A stretch of 64,000 nt of DNA from Mangifera indica (lineage: Eukaryota > Streptophyta > Magnoliopsida > Sapindales > Anacardiaceae), in contig NW_025401096.1 in the NCBI RefSeq assembly GCF_011075055.1, forward strand, positions 186,001 through 250,000. The letters are read 5' to 3'. The notes under the pieces are model-generated. The model saw nothing but the letters and a program-made list of their open reading frames with translations, made no database searches and was not told where the DNA came from. Each line of letters starts with the position of its first letter. Within the stretch, counting starts at the first letter, position 1. Below, in pieces: positions 11,860-22,862 of this stretch. The translations under genes were made by a program, and so were the position numbers.

Positions 11860-12450
11860 TTTTTCTGTTCTAGGGTTTTTCAACTTTTAGGATTCGAATT
11901 TCAATTCCGTTTTTTCGGATTTCACTATTTTATGAGATTTTGACTCGTATTTTTCAGATTTCCGAAGGATTTTTCGATTGTTGTCATTCTAGGGTATTTC
12001 AACTTTTAGAATTCGAATTTCAGTTCCATTTTTTTGAATTTAACCGTTTTACGAGATATGGGCTCGTATTTTCCAGATTTCTGAAGAATTTTTTGATTGT
12101 TGCCATTCTAGAGTTTTTCAACTTTTAGAATTCGAATTTAATTCCGTTTTTTTGAATTTCACCGTTTTATGATATATCGACTCGTATTTTTCAGATTTAC
12201 GAAGGATTTTTCGATTGTTACCATTCTAGGGTTTTTCAACTTTTAGAATTCGAATTTCAATTTTGTTTTTTCAGATTTCACCGTTTTACGAGATATGAAC
12301 TCGTATTTTTCAGATTTCTGAAGGATTTTTCGATTGTTGTCATTCTAGGGTATTTCAACTTTTAGAATTCGAATTGTAGTTCCATTTTTTTGAATTTAAC
12401 CGTTTTACGAGATATGGACTCGTATTTCCCAGATTTTTGAAGGATTTTTT
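11860..12450 (+). repeat. Left subterminal minisatellite of the MULE, about five 118-120 bp units
   Basis: The unit core TTTTTCGATTGTTGYCATTC followed by TAGGGTWTTTCAAC recurs at about 11977, 12097, 12214 and 12332, with a partial unit at 11864. The same unit occurs in opposite orientation near the right end of the element (18850-19145). It lies within the presumed first intron of the ULP gene. Open frames here are not genes. Confidence 0.9.
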
Positions 12451-12573
12451 GATTCCGTTATCAGGCAGTTAAATCTTGTTTTTTAAGTTTTGTCATTTCC
12501 TTTTTGATTATTTGATATTTTTCATCTTTTTATGTTTTTTCCACGTATACATTTGTTTACATATTTGTTTTTA

Positions 12574-13530
12574 GGCCAAACGACTATTTCCCAGCCAAGG
12601 TATGCTGTAATGACAAGTTTCCACCCTTTAACTATGGAAACACTAAACACTCACCCATGACCCGTTAGATTTAACAAAACCCTAACGGTGATAATGGTAA
12701 AATCGTCATTTTCTCTAGAATATTAAAAATAAATTAAAATGGAATATATTTTGCCCCCTAAACTTTAAAAACTAAAATTTTCCCCCAGCCTAAGTTTTAA
12801 AAAATCGTAGTTTCACCCTCCCGAAGCATTGCCGACGGTCTCCGGCTCCATTGTCGACAGTCTCTCCCTCCCTTAGCATCCTCACCTTCCAGAGATCTCT
12901 TTCCTCCCATTTGGACTTCCAATCGGAGTCAGAGAAGTTGTGGAAGACGAAGAACTTCATCGGGGAAGACGAAGTTCTTCGTCTTCCCAGTCGTCGTCGT
13001 CGTCGTCTGGGAAGACGACGTCTTCCTAGACGAAGACAAGACGACGAGACGACTCGTCGTCCTCTGGGAAGACGAGTCGTCTTTATCTAGGAAGACAATC
13101 ATCTTCCCAGACGACGAAGACGAGATCGATCGATCTCGTCTTCATCATCTGGGAAGACGATTTCTCTTCCCAGACGGCTTCTCTCTGCATCGGATGCGTT
13201 GAGGTTGAGTTGAAAGGGGTCGTCGGTGGAAGAGAAACCATTGGGAGGGGAAGACAGCCGGTGATGGCACCGGAGAAAGCGACGGAGAAGGGTTTGGAAA
13301 TTGGAAGGGTTTGGAAATAAACCCTAGGGGGGAAAATGTAATCTTTTCAAACTTAGCTTAGGGAAAAATGTTAGTTTTTAAACTTTTAGGGGGGAAAATG
13401 AGATTAAATTTACCACCGTTAGGGTTTTGTTAAATCTAACCAGTCATAAGTGGGTGTTTGGTGTTTCCATAGTTAAAGGGGGGAAACTTGCCATTGCAGC
13501 ATACCTTGGGTGGGAAATAGTAGTTTGGCC
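12574..13530. mobile_element. Foldback element copy D (best preserved, perfect 9-bp duplication)
   Basis: The element is 957 bp with termini GGCCAAACGACTATTTCCCA and the inverse TGGGAAATAGTAGTTTGGCC. The flanking 9-bp direct repeat TTGTTTTTA (12565-12573 and 13531-13539) is perfect and gives the Mutator-type duplication length. The arms are inverted over several hundred bases: CCCCTAAACTTTAAAAACTA at the left pairs with TAGTTTTTAAACTTTTAGGGG at the right. The core is a GTCTTCC/GGAAGAC and CGTCGT triplet-rich stretch. It is inserted in the first intron of the MULE-borne ULP gene. It has no transposase, so it is a non-autonomous foldback MULE/MITE. Confidence 0.9.
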
Positions 13531-15750
13531 TTGTTTTTACTCATGTCTAACGAATTTTTTATATTGTCCCAGGATATTTCTCGCAAAAGAAGACGCGTTG
13601 ACAGCGAGCTGCGAATCCCCGATGAGACCAGACACTTTCGGGCATAGGCAATATGTCGTGCACAGCGTGTCGTATTATCTCAGATTACTGCTACATTGAC
13701 CCCAGATCAGCTACGACTATTTGGGAGGACATGTTTCGGATATCTCCTTCATTTACCTGAAACCAAATTCTCCGGAATGTTGGTTCATGCGTTTCTACTC
13801 TGACAGCTACATCGACCCGCTGCCAGAGACGAGTTTTGGTTCAGGGTTAGTGGGGTTGATGTGAGATTTAGTCCGTTTGAGTTTGCACTAGTGACAGGTC
13901 TATCGTTTAGTCGACGGACTGATGCCTCTTCATATATGCCTCGCTCTTCCGGACATAGGATCAGAGATACTTACTTTCGAGGTTTTTCGACGGTGCAGTA
14001 TCACGACTTAGAGCGTATTTTCTTGTCGAGGCCATGAGGGGATAACGATATTGACGCTGTCAAGATGGCCTTGTTGTATATTCTTCACATTGTTTTGTTG
14101 GGGAATGATCGACGAAAGAAGGTGTCCACGGATTACTTCCAGTTAGTTGATCATTTGGACGGGTTTAATTCCTACCCGTGGGGCATTGCTGTGTGACAGA
14201 TGACATACGATTCTATGTCACAGGCGAGTGAGAGAGTCTGTTCTGGACGGATGCTGAAAATCTGTAAATACGACCTTTACGGATTTTCGTTCGTATTTCA
14301 GGTTAGTTTTATATTATCATTTATATATATTAATTGAAAAAAATATAAATTGATTTATTTACATCGTAAATGATTATATTACAGTTTTGGATATACGAGA
14401 CTCTAGAGATGTTACACGATTGGATTGACCTTGTCGATCTCTATTCGTCCCCCTGGATGTTGAGGTGGCGTACGCGAGACGTCCCTAGTTGGACTCATAT
14501 AGGACGTATTTTCACTGGTGATCCGGTATGTACTAGTTAATTAATAAGTTGATTAATTCATTATATGTTACAATTATTTTAACTTATATATATTCATCAT
14601 TAGGAGGATGTCACATTCCTTCTTGAGCCATCATCGATCGAGGAGGGTTTATCGTGGTACGCTAAGATTCGTGAGTACACCGGTTTACCCGATGCTGATT
14701 CTTCCTCATCTTCTTCGGTTCCGATCGCTACTAGAGACAGGGCTTCTCCATCCTCAGGCCCTTCAGATATACCAGTCGAGACTTCTGAGACACATGAGGA
14801 GCCTATTCAGCATCCTGTTATGGATCAGCTGATATGTTCCCCTGTTGTTCAGAGCCCACGGACAGACCATCCTACAGTGGAGGACCACCCTAGAGTGGAG
14901 GACTATCCTGGACTGGAGGACGATTCTACCCATCGTGCCACCGAGCAGTGTCCCCCATTCGTATCACCCAGTGATTGTTGTACAAACCATGGGGGATGGT
15001 CGATCAGGTAGAGTTTATATATATTTCTATTATATTCAATTGGTTAACGACAACGATAAGTAACTAAAATGTCTCACTGTTTATAGGTTTTCATCCCTAT
15101 AAACTTCGAGAACGCACATTAGGTCGCCGGAGTTATAGATTTTCATGAGTGGTCGATTACGGTGTACGATTCAGAGCTTTCATATTTGGGAAATACAAGG
15201 ACTCTGGAGCAGCGCATGCGATCGTACATGACTTTTATTCCCGCGTTATTAGAGACGACGACTTTTTGGACAGCTTCTAGGAGGACTCCATGACGTGATC
15301 CCCTTACTTTACATCGAGCGTCGGATGTCCCTCAGTAGGGGTTGGGCTCCGATGACTGTGGCGTCTTTATGTTGCGATTTTTTTAGTGTTTGGCTTTGGC
15401 ACGGAGCTACGTTTTTCCCCGAGAGTTGTCTACCTCTATGCGTCGACGATTAGCGACGCAATTATATTTTCACTGTATCGAGTAGCTCACGGATGTATAT
15501 TTATCGTTATTCCTATGTTTAGATGTATATATTTATTGTATGTGCATATGTGTATGATATACTTTATTTGTTGTTATATATGGATATGTATCGTATTTGA
15601 TTTCATTTTTTAAATAATCTTGTCATGGAAAAACAATAAAAACGTATGATTACTCAAACATTTACACACTTAAAACAATTAGAGAAAATAAAGTAATACT
15701 GAAATAACTCATACGAAACACTAAATTTATTACATCAAATGACAATACAA

Positions 15751-18512
15751 TTACATGTTTGAAACAATAATAAAAATACATCGGTTACATAAAACTGAAG
15801 TACAACAATGAAGAATCATATAACAAACAAAATTGAGTATAAGCATGTCAAGATCTCGTTCCTTTGCCTTTTGTATGTGACCGCTGCGGGGCAGAGCTCG
15901 GGACCGGTGTTGGGGATTTACATTGGGTTCGTGTATGCCCCGGTTCATGGCAACGACTGTAAATCCTCGATGTAACAATTTCTCCTTGCGATAGACGTCG
16001 ATTTCTATTGGATGGAGACCTGGACGACGACTATCGAGGACGGGGGGCAATATAACTCTGTCTTCCGGTGAGTGTAACCAATCACATTGATTTCCAAGAG
16101 GATTGATCGGTTCTTGATATATTGCACGGTAAATGTCGGTGCGAAAGAATGGATGAACCCATGCGTGCACATTCGTGAGTCTCATATGTCGTGCAATGGC
16201 AATGACATGCTTGCACGGAATACGTGAAAGCTGAAACTTTCTACACGTGCAAGACATGTCACCAAAGTCCACAATACCCATGAATCCACCAAATCCAACA
16301 ACCTGATACCGAGTAGGTGTAATCGGTCGAACATCTAGATTTGCAGACTTTGATAGACGATTACTGATCTTATCTTCCGCCCACGGGGTGAGAAAGTTTT
16401 GATATTCATCTGTAATTTCAAACAAATATTAAGAACACATTTGGTAATATGATTAACAAAGTGGAAAAAAGTACATGAGACAACTTTTAATTAATATCGA
16501 TTTGATACTTACTTGCATGAGTTCTCCTCTCGTAAAACCATCGTTGCATAGTACCACGAATAAACTCCAAAAGCATGGTTATAGGTAGGCCCCGTGCATG
16601 TTTGACAACGGCGTTAAATGACTCAACAATATTTGTGGTCATGATGTTGTATCGATGTCTTGGAAAGTATGCTCTACTCCAACGCTCAAATCTGACATCC
16701 CGTAGATAAGCTCCAGCTTGGGGGTTCATTGAGTCAAGGGATTGCATCATCGAACCAAATTCAGATTCTGTGTATGATTTTGCGGCTTTCCAATATGCAC
16801 CAGCAACCTGAAAATAGTAATAAATATGAAAACTCAGTATAAGCAAAATGTATGAAAAAGATAAACTATTATAAATTTAAATACTTGTTTACACTATACC
16901 TTTGAGTCTCGTTTATACTTTGCCCACATGTTACACAGAAGATGATGACAACAACATCCATGGTGGACATCTGGAAAGACTTCAGCCATTGCCGAGTAGA
17001 TAGCATGATGTCGATCTGAGATTATTGCAAGCTCAGAGAGGTCAGGGATGCATTCTTTAATTCTCATAAGAAACCAACACCACGTGTCGTGATCTTCTTT
17101 TTTGCTGACACCGAAACCAATAGGATATATCTGATTATTACCATCAAGAGCCACCGCAATAAATAAATGCCTCAGATATCAACCTTTAAGAAAAGCAGCG
17201 TTAATGCAAATAACAGGGCGAAGATATTCTCTGAATGCACAAACGAAATATCCTAATGCCATGAAAAAATTCGTAAACCGATGGTCATCATCTGTTTCAA
17301 TAGCAGTAACGGTACCCGGATTAGTACGTTGTAGATTGTAGCAATAATCTGGTAAAAGCATAAATGATTCCTCCGGTGAACCCCTTAATGAATTGATAGC
17401 CCAATTTCTTGCCCACCAAGCCTGTGAGTAGGAAATATCAATTTTATATCGATCGGCGATGTCCACAATTATTTCTTTAGACCGATAAATTCGATCAATC
17501 ATCACAAACTTAGATCTCATTAATTGACCTAAAGCTCGGGCCCCAGCTTGTTTGTGATGTGGCATAATTTGATCAACTAAACATATGTGGGTAGGATTCA
17601 TAGAGTTGATCCCCCACACATCACCGACAGTGGACTTGGTTGCATGTATATACCACTTGCAATTTTCATCCTTGCACTTAATTTCCCACCGTTTCTTGTC
17701 AGACTTTTTGACACCAAATTGAAATCCTTCAAGTAAGGCGAATTGCGTCACGATGTCTTTCAATTGGACTTTATTATGAAAAATATCACCAATCTTGACA
17801 CCATTCTCCTCTTGGATTGATCTGGAACCACTTGATGATGCTGATGGCTGTGGAGGAAAATCAGGAAGCCATCTAAATGGATCAGTGGGGACATTGTAAA
17901 AAAATGGCCCAGAATAATTTCCACCACCTGAAGTAGGATCTTCAAGCTGCAACTATCCATACCCTCGATAACTGATGCCATATACTCAGGCTCTACATCT
18001 TCTGAAGGAATGTCGGACATATCATTTCCATCAAAATCACCCCAATAGGGAACTATATCTTTTTCTCCATAAGCCCATGAGTTTGTAATATACAACGGGT
18101 CATTACTGAAATCAATCAACTTTTCCAAATCGTATTCTTTTTCGACCCAACTACTTTCTTTTTCATCTTCATCTTCATCTTCTTCCTTCTACCCTTCAAT
18201 TGGGGTACATGTAACAAAAACAGGAATACATTCCTGAAAGTACTGAGACATATCAAGAAGACCCTGGACATCTTCATCATTTTGGATCTGGATGGGGCAG
18301 TCGAGCTCAATTTTTCTTGGCTTCATTGATACTTGAATGTAGTTTTTCATTGGATCAATACTGCAAAACTTCGTCAAAAGCTCAATAAATCCCTCGAATG
18401 TTGTTCCATAAGGGATTTTAATCAATTGTTTGGCTCCTCCAACATATTTCATTGTGTTGTTGCGACCTTGAATCCATTCTCCCTGGTAACGAACCGATGC
18501 ATAACCATCCAT
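15751..18512 (-). pseudogene. mudrA-like: Decayed mudrA-type MULE transposase
   Basis: This is the transposase of the surrounding element. Coding exons on the minus strand are 18512-16900, 16807-16513 and 16409-15751, with GT/AG introns. The order is an N-terminal PB1-like region (MDGYASVRYQGEWI), an acidic EDEDEDE stretch, a MuDR zinc-binding region (KKRWEIKCKDENCKWYIHA), the MULE catalytic region (AAFLKG..ALDGNNQIYPIGFGV, then ISDRHHAIYSAM, then SYTESEFGSM) and a CCHC SWIM finger (CTCRKFQLSRIPCKHV). It has one TAG at 18191-18189, a frameshift near 17955, a TGA at 17181-17179 inside the catalytic domain, and Asn (codon 17202-17200) where the first catalytic Asp is expected. The start is the ATG just after a CATTGCAG acceptor at about 18528-18535, implying a 5' non-coding exon. 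Confidence 0.9.
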
Positions 18513-18849
18513 TTAAATTATCAATCCTGCAATGACAAGTTTTTGAAGATAATTATTCATTTATAATAAAAAAAAAAATCAATAATAACTATGTAAATCA
18601 GTCGTACAATTATTAATAATTAAAAAAAAAACTCCTCATATTTTTCTAATATTTTATTTATCCCCCTATAATTATTTAACAATTTATATAACAATTTATA
18701 TAACACTTTCGTATGTTATCTTATATCAAAATGCATCTATCTGTTTGTAACGTTCCATTTAAAAAGTTTTTATAATATCTATACTTTGAAATAGATATTC
18801 AAATTCTACACTTTGAAATACTTTAAAATGTCAATAATAAAAAATATCT

Positions 18850-19145
18850 TCAGAAATATGAAAAATACTAGTGGATATATCCTAAAACAGTGAAATTCAA
18901 AAAAACAGAACTGAAATTTGAATCATAAAAGTTGAAATACCATAGAATGGCAACAATCGAAAAATTCTTCAGAAATCTGAAAAATACGAATCGATATATC
19001 CTAAAGCGATGAAATTCGAAATAACAAAACTGAAATTCGGAATCTAAAAGTTGAAATACCCTAATATGGCAACAATCGAAAAATTCTTCATAAATTTGGA
19101 AAATGTGCATTGATATATCCTAAAGCGGTGAAACTCGAAAAAACC
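18850..19145 (-). repeat. Right subterminal minisatellite of the MULE, about 2.5 inverted units
   Basis: Units of about 117 bp are marked by GTTGAAATACC..ATGGCAACAATCGAAAAATTC at about 18930 and 19047. Read on the minus strand they match the left array at 11860-12450 (TTTTTCGATTGTTGCCAT), giving the two ends of the element matching but inverted arrays. The strand-specific translations of both arrays are similar (FQI.E.FFDCCH.RVFQLL), which confirms the inversion. Confidence 0.88.
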
Positions 19146-19643
19146 TATAATTTCAATTATAATGCGCCTACAATGTTTAATATGAAAATGCGCCCTAATT
19201 TTAATAACATTTCATTTGACCCCTCAATTATCTCTTTCTTTATTTAACACCCTTGTATGTTGTCTTGTATCAAATCAATACCTATCTATTTTTAACATGT
19301 TATATAAATCCTGTATATATTGTAAAATATCTAAAACCCGCATAACAATGTAAAATATCCAAAACCCCCCCATATTTATCCTAAATTACATTTAACCCTC
19401 CATACTTGTCAAACATTGCATTTAACCCTTATATTATGACATAAAAACTAGACTTAACAAATAAAATGAAGTTTTAGGCTAAGATTGGCATAAATACCTT
19501 TTTTTGATGAATAGTATTTTTTCGAGTCGAATTCAAAAATACGAACTTCTTTCGTCCGAACGAATCCCTACTAATTAATGTTGAAAAAAAAATGAAAGTG
19601 AGAGTGAGTGTTTGAGTGATATGAGAAGTGTGTGTAAATAAAA

Positions 19644-20020
19644 TGAGTGAGGAGAGTTTATATAGATGAGGGGAAGGGTAATTTTGACATTTTAGAAAAA
19701 GTAATGAAATAAATAAATAAATATGAAAATGCCTTTATAATATAAAATATCCAAAAACCCCCCATATTTATCCTAAATTACATTTAACCCCCATAGTGAG
19801 TGAGGAGAGTTATATAAATGAAGGGAAGGGTAATTTTGACATTTTAAAAAAAGTTTGAAATAAATAAATAAATATCAAAATGCCTTTATAATGTAAAATA
19901 TCCAAAAACCCCTCATATTTATCTAAAATTACATTTAAACCTCATAGTGAGTGGGAGAGTTATATAAATATGAGAGAAAGGGTAATTTTGGTATTAAAAA
20001 AAAGTCATATTTTTTTTTTG
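19644..20020 (-). promoter_or_regulatory. Tandem promoter-like modules upstream of the MULE transposase, period about 150 bp
   Basis: Two and a half units begin at TGAGTG(A)GGAGAGTT near 19645, 19797 and 19946. Each holds a TATA-like motif directed at the transposase (TATATAAAC or TATATAAC on the minus strand) and a CCAAAAACCCCYCATATTTATC block. An earlier degenerate relative lies at 19320-19440. This parallels the duplicated promoter module at the opposite end of the element. The function is inferred from position and the TATA motifs only. Confidence 0.6.
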
Positions 20021-20132
20021 GAACAGTGATTTTAGGCATTTTGGCTTGAAAATAGTGATTTTGGGTATTTTTGCTTAATGGGAGGGCATTTCGGCCATTT
20101 TTTAAAATTTCCCTTTATAATTAGAGCAATAC

Positions 20133-20253
20133 TATGCTTCTTACTTTGAACACATAAATGGATACATACTTATATGTATCATTTCATAATTGAATGTTAC
20201 TTTATTCTTAATTCAAAATCATTTAATGATATGATAACACACAACAAATGTAT
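20133..20253. mobile_element. Left half of a small MITE interrupted by Copia-1
   Basis: GAGCAATACTATG..TTACTTTGAACACATAAATG matches the small MITE family at 3023, 39575 and 43960. The family sequence stops at the Copia-1 left LTR and resumes directly after the right LTR (31987 to about 32035, TATTTATTTATGTACTTAAAATG). This shows that Copia-1 inserted into the MITE. Confidence 0.6.
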
Positions 20254-20501
20254 TATTAGTATAAATGTAAAATAGAAAGAAGGGTAAAAATGTAATTGGC
20301 TCTTAATAACACAGGCGGAGTGATGTACTTAGTTTCGTATATGTAAACTCAACTCACTTGTAACTCAAGTCAATGAAAAAAAAATAAAAGCACATAAAAT
20401 TTTTCACTGTAGATTTTCTCTTTTTCCTTTTCTTTCGATTTCTTTCATTTTCTTGAATCTTCATCTCAATTCTTCCTTCGATCCTCTCTAATCACTGTTC
20501 C
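20254..20501 (+). repeat. Copia-1 left LTR and primer-binding site
   Basis: The 248-bp LTR starts TATTAGTATAAATG (originally TG..) and ends ..TAATCACTGTTCC. It aligns along its length with 31735-31986. The following TGTTATTAGAGCCA (20502-20515) is a worn version of the TGGTATCAGAGCCA primer site. TATA-like and T-rich 3'-processing sequences lie in its second half. Confidence 0.88.
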
Positions 20502-20699
20502 TGTTATTAGAGCCATTCAACAAATGTTGATAATGGAAAACAATCAAGTACCAACTTTTGATTCTTCATTCGTTCCCGAAAGAGGAATCTACTCATCAAC
20601 AACCTGTGTGAACCTTAATTCACGGAGAACTTCTTCCACCTCCATAATTGTCTCACCCAATCGTCAAGTCATCTTACCGAAGCTGCTAGGTCCAATTAC

Positions 20700-21300
20700 T
20701 CATTTTGAAAGTCCCAGGTGCCCTTGAATGTTGCAAATCACGATCTTGAAGAACATCTCATCGGAATATTGCCACAACCTATTCCCTTTGTACATGTAAG
20801 ATTTGATGAGCCCAACGCATCCACTGTTATGGTAAAGATTACTAATCCTAAGTATTGAATTTGGAAAAAAGATTGACAACATTTAATTTGTTGGCCTTTT
20901 CCGTCGTTGTCTGAGAAGATTTTTCCCATTGTCTCCAAATGACATTCGACCTCTAACATTTGGAATTCTTTGGAAAAGGAATTTTTGAGTGCTTCAAGAA
21001 CTGTATATTGCATGTTAAAAATCTGTTACAAACAACCAAGAAAGAAACCCTCAGCATTCAGAGCCAAGTGTTGAAAATGAAAGGGATTGTCAAGACTTTA
21101 TAGTCGGGAGGACATTTTGTAAGTGACATAAAGCTTATAAATCATATTTTAGATGGTCTAGGACCATAATATGATGCAGTGATAGCCAGCCGAATCACCA
21201 GGATAAAATCAAGCTTTGAATCTCTTAGTCTACAAGATGCTTTGTATGTTCCTCAGGAGCATGAACTGAGGCTAGGGAAAACTCACTAAGCCTTAAGCTC
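20700..21300 (+). pseudogene. Copia-1 gag remnant (UBN2-type)
   Basis: Translation across frames gives PFVHVRFDEPNAS, IWNSLEKEF, KMKGIVKTL and INHILDGLGP.YDAVIAS, a recognisable Copia gag order (UBN2/Retrotran_gag_2: SxEVWxxLExxF..LGxxYDxVV). Several frame changes and stops are present. The gene continues toward the solo LTR inserted at 21675. Confidence 0.75.
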
Positions 21301-21868
21301 TGTAATTGCCATGGATTTTCACAATGGCTCCACTAATATTGCTAGTTTTGTCAAGCCTTAGGTTTAGTCCTCTGATAATCATCCTAGTGATCACTTAGGT
21401 GCAATGAGTGATGGATAGTATTACAATGAGAATGCAACATTAATGTATCAAGGTCTACTTATCAACCCAAACCACAACCTTTCATGTATTATCTTACCTA
21501 TTAGCTTAGTCACCAGTATGGTTATCATCATACAATTACTAGAGGAAGAGGCAGAGTAGGTTCTCTAGGAAAGGTCGAGTTATGTGTCAAGTGTGCAACA
21601 AAACTAAACACACAACTATACAATGTTACTACAGGTATAATACTACCTATAATAATCTTGCCATCATCCCACAGTGTAATACTCTCAAGTATATTCCAAG
21701 GGCATTTATGTCTTTTGGTCTTGCTTTGAGACATTTCTAGTCTTAAATATATATGTCCAAATGTATGCGGATATGTATAGATATATAGATATATATAAAA
21801 TAAAAACAAAAAAAAAAGAAGAAAAGAAGAAAACTACAAAAAAAACACATGCATACATATATACATAC

Positions 21869-21932
<64 letters not shown>

Positions 21933-22754
21933 GATAAAAGACAAAATCGAAAGGGCATTTTCATCTTCTTCTCTCATCCTCTCCAGAACAAAGTAGTTTT
22001 CTTCATGCTTTTGCTTGGTTTTTGAAGAAAAGTGGATGATATGAAAGGGTTTTGGAAGACAAATAAGGAAAAAAAAGAAGAGGAAACACTTTAGAAGCTT
22101 TAGTAACCGAAATATCTCTTTCTTTTCTCTTTACTTATGTTTATATATTTGATGTATGTTATATGAATATGTTAGTGTATTTTAGTGTTAATTTAAGGTG
22201 GTTTTGGTGATAAAAGAAGAAGAAGAAGACCATTTGGACTGTTAAATTGCATGAATCAGAAGACTATCTTATCAAATAAATAGTAAATACAATTTTTTGC
22301 CACTGAATTCATCCCATATTTTGACTGCCTTATCTGATGAATTATGAGTACTGTTATAGCTTGTTGGAAAGCCGTTTGAATCCTCTTTTCAATGATATAT
22401 AACTTGTATGAATAAAAGACCGTTTGGATTGTTAAATTGTATGAACAAAAAGACTACCCTACCAAATGAATAGTCTAATGAACAGTCATTTACAGTTTTT
22501 GGAAAGAAAGAAAGAAAGAAAAGGAGAAGAAAAAGAAAAGGAAGAAAAGAAAGAAAGGAAAGGAAAGAAAAGAGAGAAAAAGAAAAGAAAAAGAAAAAGA
22601 AAAGAAAGAAAAGCAAGAAAAAGAATTTAGGGCTTAGGATTTAGGGGTCGTCCCAAGAATATGATCTGGTGAATTATGGATAGTTTTAGATGAAAGCAAA
22701 ATTAGTAAGAGACAATACACGCATGCATGCTACGAACTATGAAGGGGTACTTTA

Positions 22755-22862
22755 CGCTACACCACCTACAGTAGGACATGTCTACAGTAGGACACGTCTA
22801 CGGTAAGACACGCCCATAGTAGGACATAAACTCGCTCGCAGTAGGGTCTACTCACAGTAGAA
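22755..22862 (+). repeat. Short minisatellite with CTACxGTAGGACA units in solo LTR 1
   Basis: Units of about 17-20 bp such as CTACAGTAGGACATGT are repeated five to six times. Homologous arrays occur at 28630-28740 (GC- and CpG-rich, CTACTGCGGACGTG) and 55340-55440 (most decayed). Confidence 0.85.

Larger units (their letters stand above)
11370..15555 (+). pseudogene. Decayed DUF1985 plus ULP1-type cysteine protease gene carried by the MULE
   Basis: Such proteins carry a DUF1985 domain and a SUMO-protease-like (C48) fold; their role in MULEs is unknown. Exons inferred from GT/AG borders are 11370-11381, 13573-14301, 14385-14525, 14604-15007 and from 15087. Exon 2 encodes DISRKRRRVDSE then the DUF1985 core (VSGVDVRFSPFEFALVTGLS, DYFQLVDHLDGF). 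Exon 3 reads FWIYETLEMLHDWIDLVDLY. Exon 4 is a Ser-rich linker with a 24-nt repeat coding HPTVED-like units (about 14869-14922). The last exon has the protease region: IPINFENAH (His codon 15117-15119), VYDSELSYLG, and GSDDCGVFM (Cys codon 15357-15359). It is broken by stops, for example TAG straight after the catalytic His where Trp is expected, RA-stop-A in exon 2 and several before and after DDCG, plus frame breaks. The end near 15555 is approximate. Confidence 0.82.
10541..20113. mobile_element. Large Mutator-like element (MULE) with transposase and ULP1-type protease gene
   Basis: The element is 9,573 bp long. The outer ends are GGGAAATT.. and ..AATTTCCC, flanked by a perfect 9-bp direct duplication TTTATAATT (10532-10540 and 20114-20122), which is diagnostic of MULEs. 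Terminal similarity continues imperfectly inward (..TTTAAGCAAAAATGCC near 10602 against the reverse of GGGTATTTTTGCTTAA near 20065). It contains a DUF1985/ULP1 gene on the plus strand and a mudrA-type transposase on the minus strand, converging at about 15.6 kb, plus inverted subterminal minisatellites and duplicated promoter-like modules. Pairing mudrA with a DUF1985-ULP protease matches the plant KI/CUMULE type of MULE. Both genes are broken, so it is probably not autonomous now. Foldback copy D sits inside it. Confidence 0.92.

Noticed and set aside
11940..12128. 62-residue plus-strand frame rich in Phe
   Set aside because: It is a read-through of the 118-bp minisatellite; the matching minus-strand frame at 18868-19110 has the same cause.
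22500..22625. Polypurine tract as a retroelement priming site
   Set aside because: It lies in the middle of a solo LTR, not next to an LTR border, and is a simple GAAA repeat shared by all three copies.
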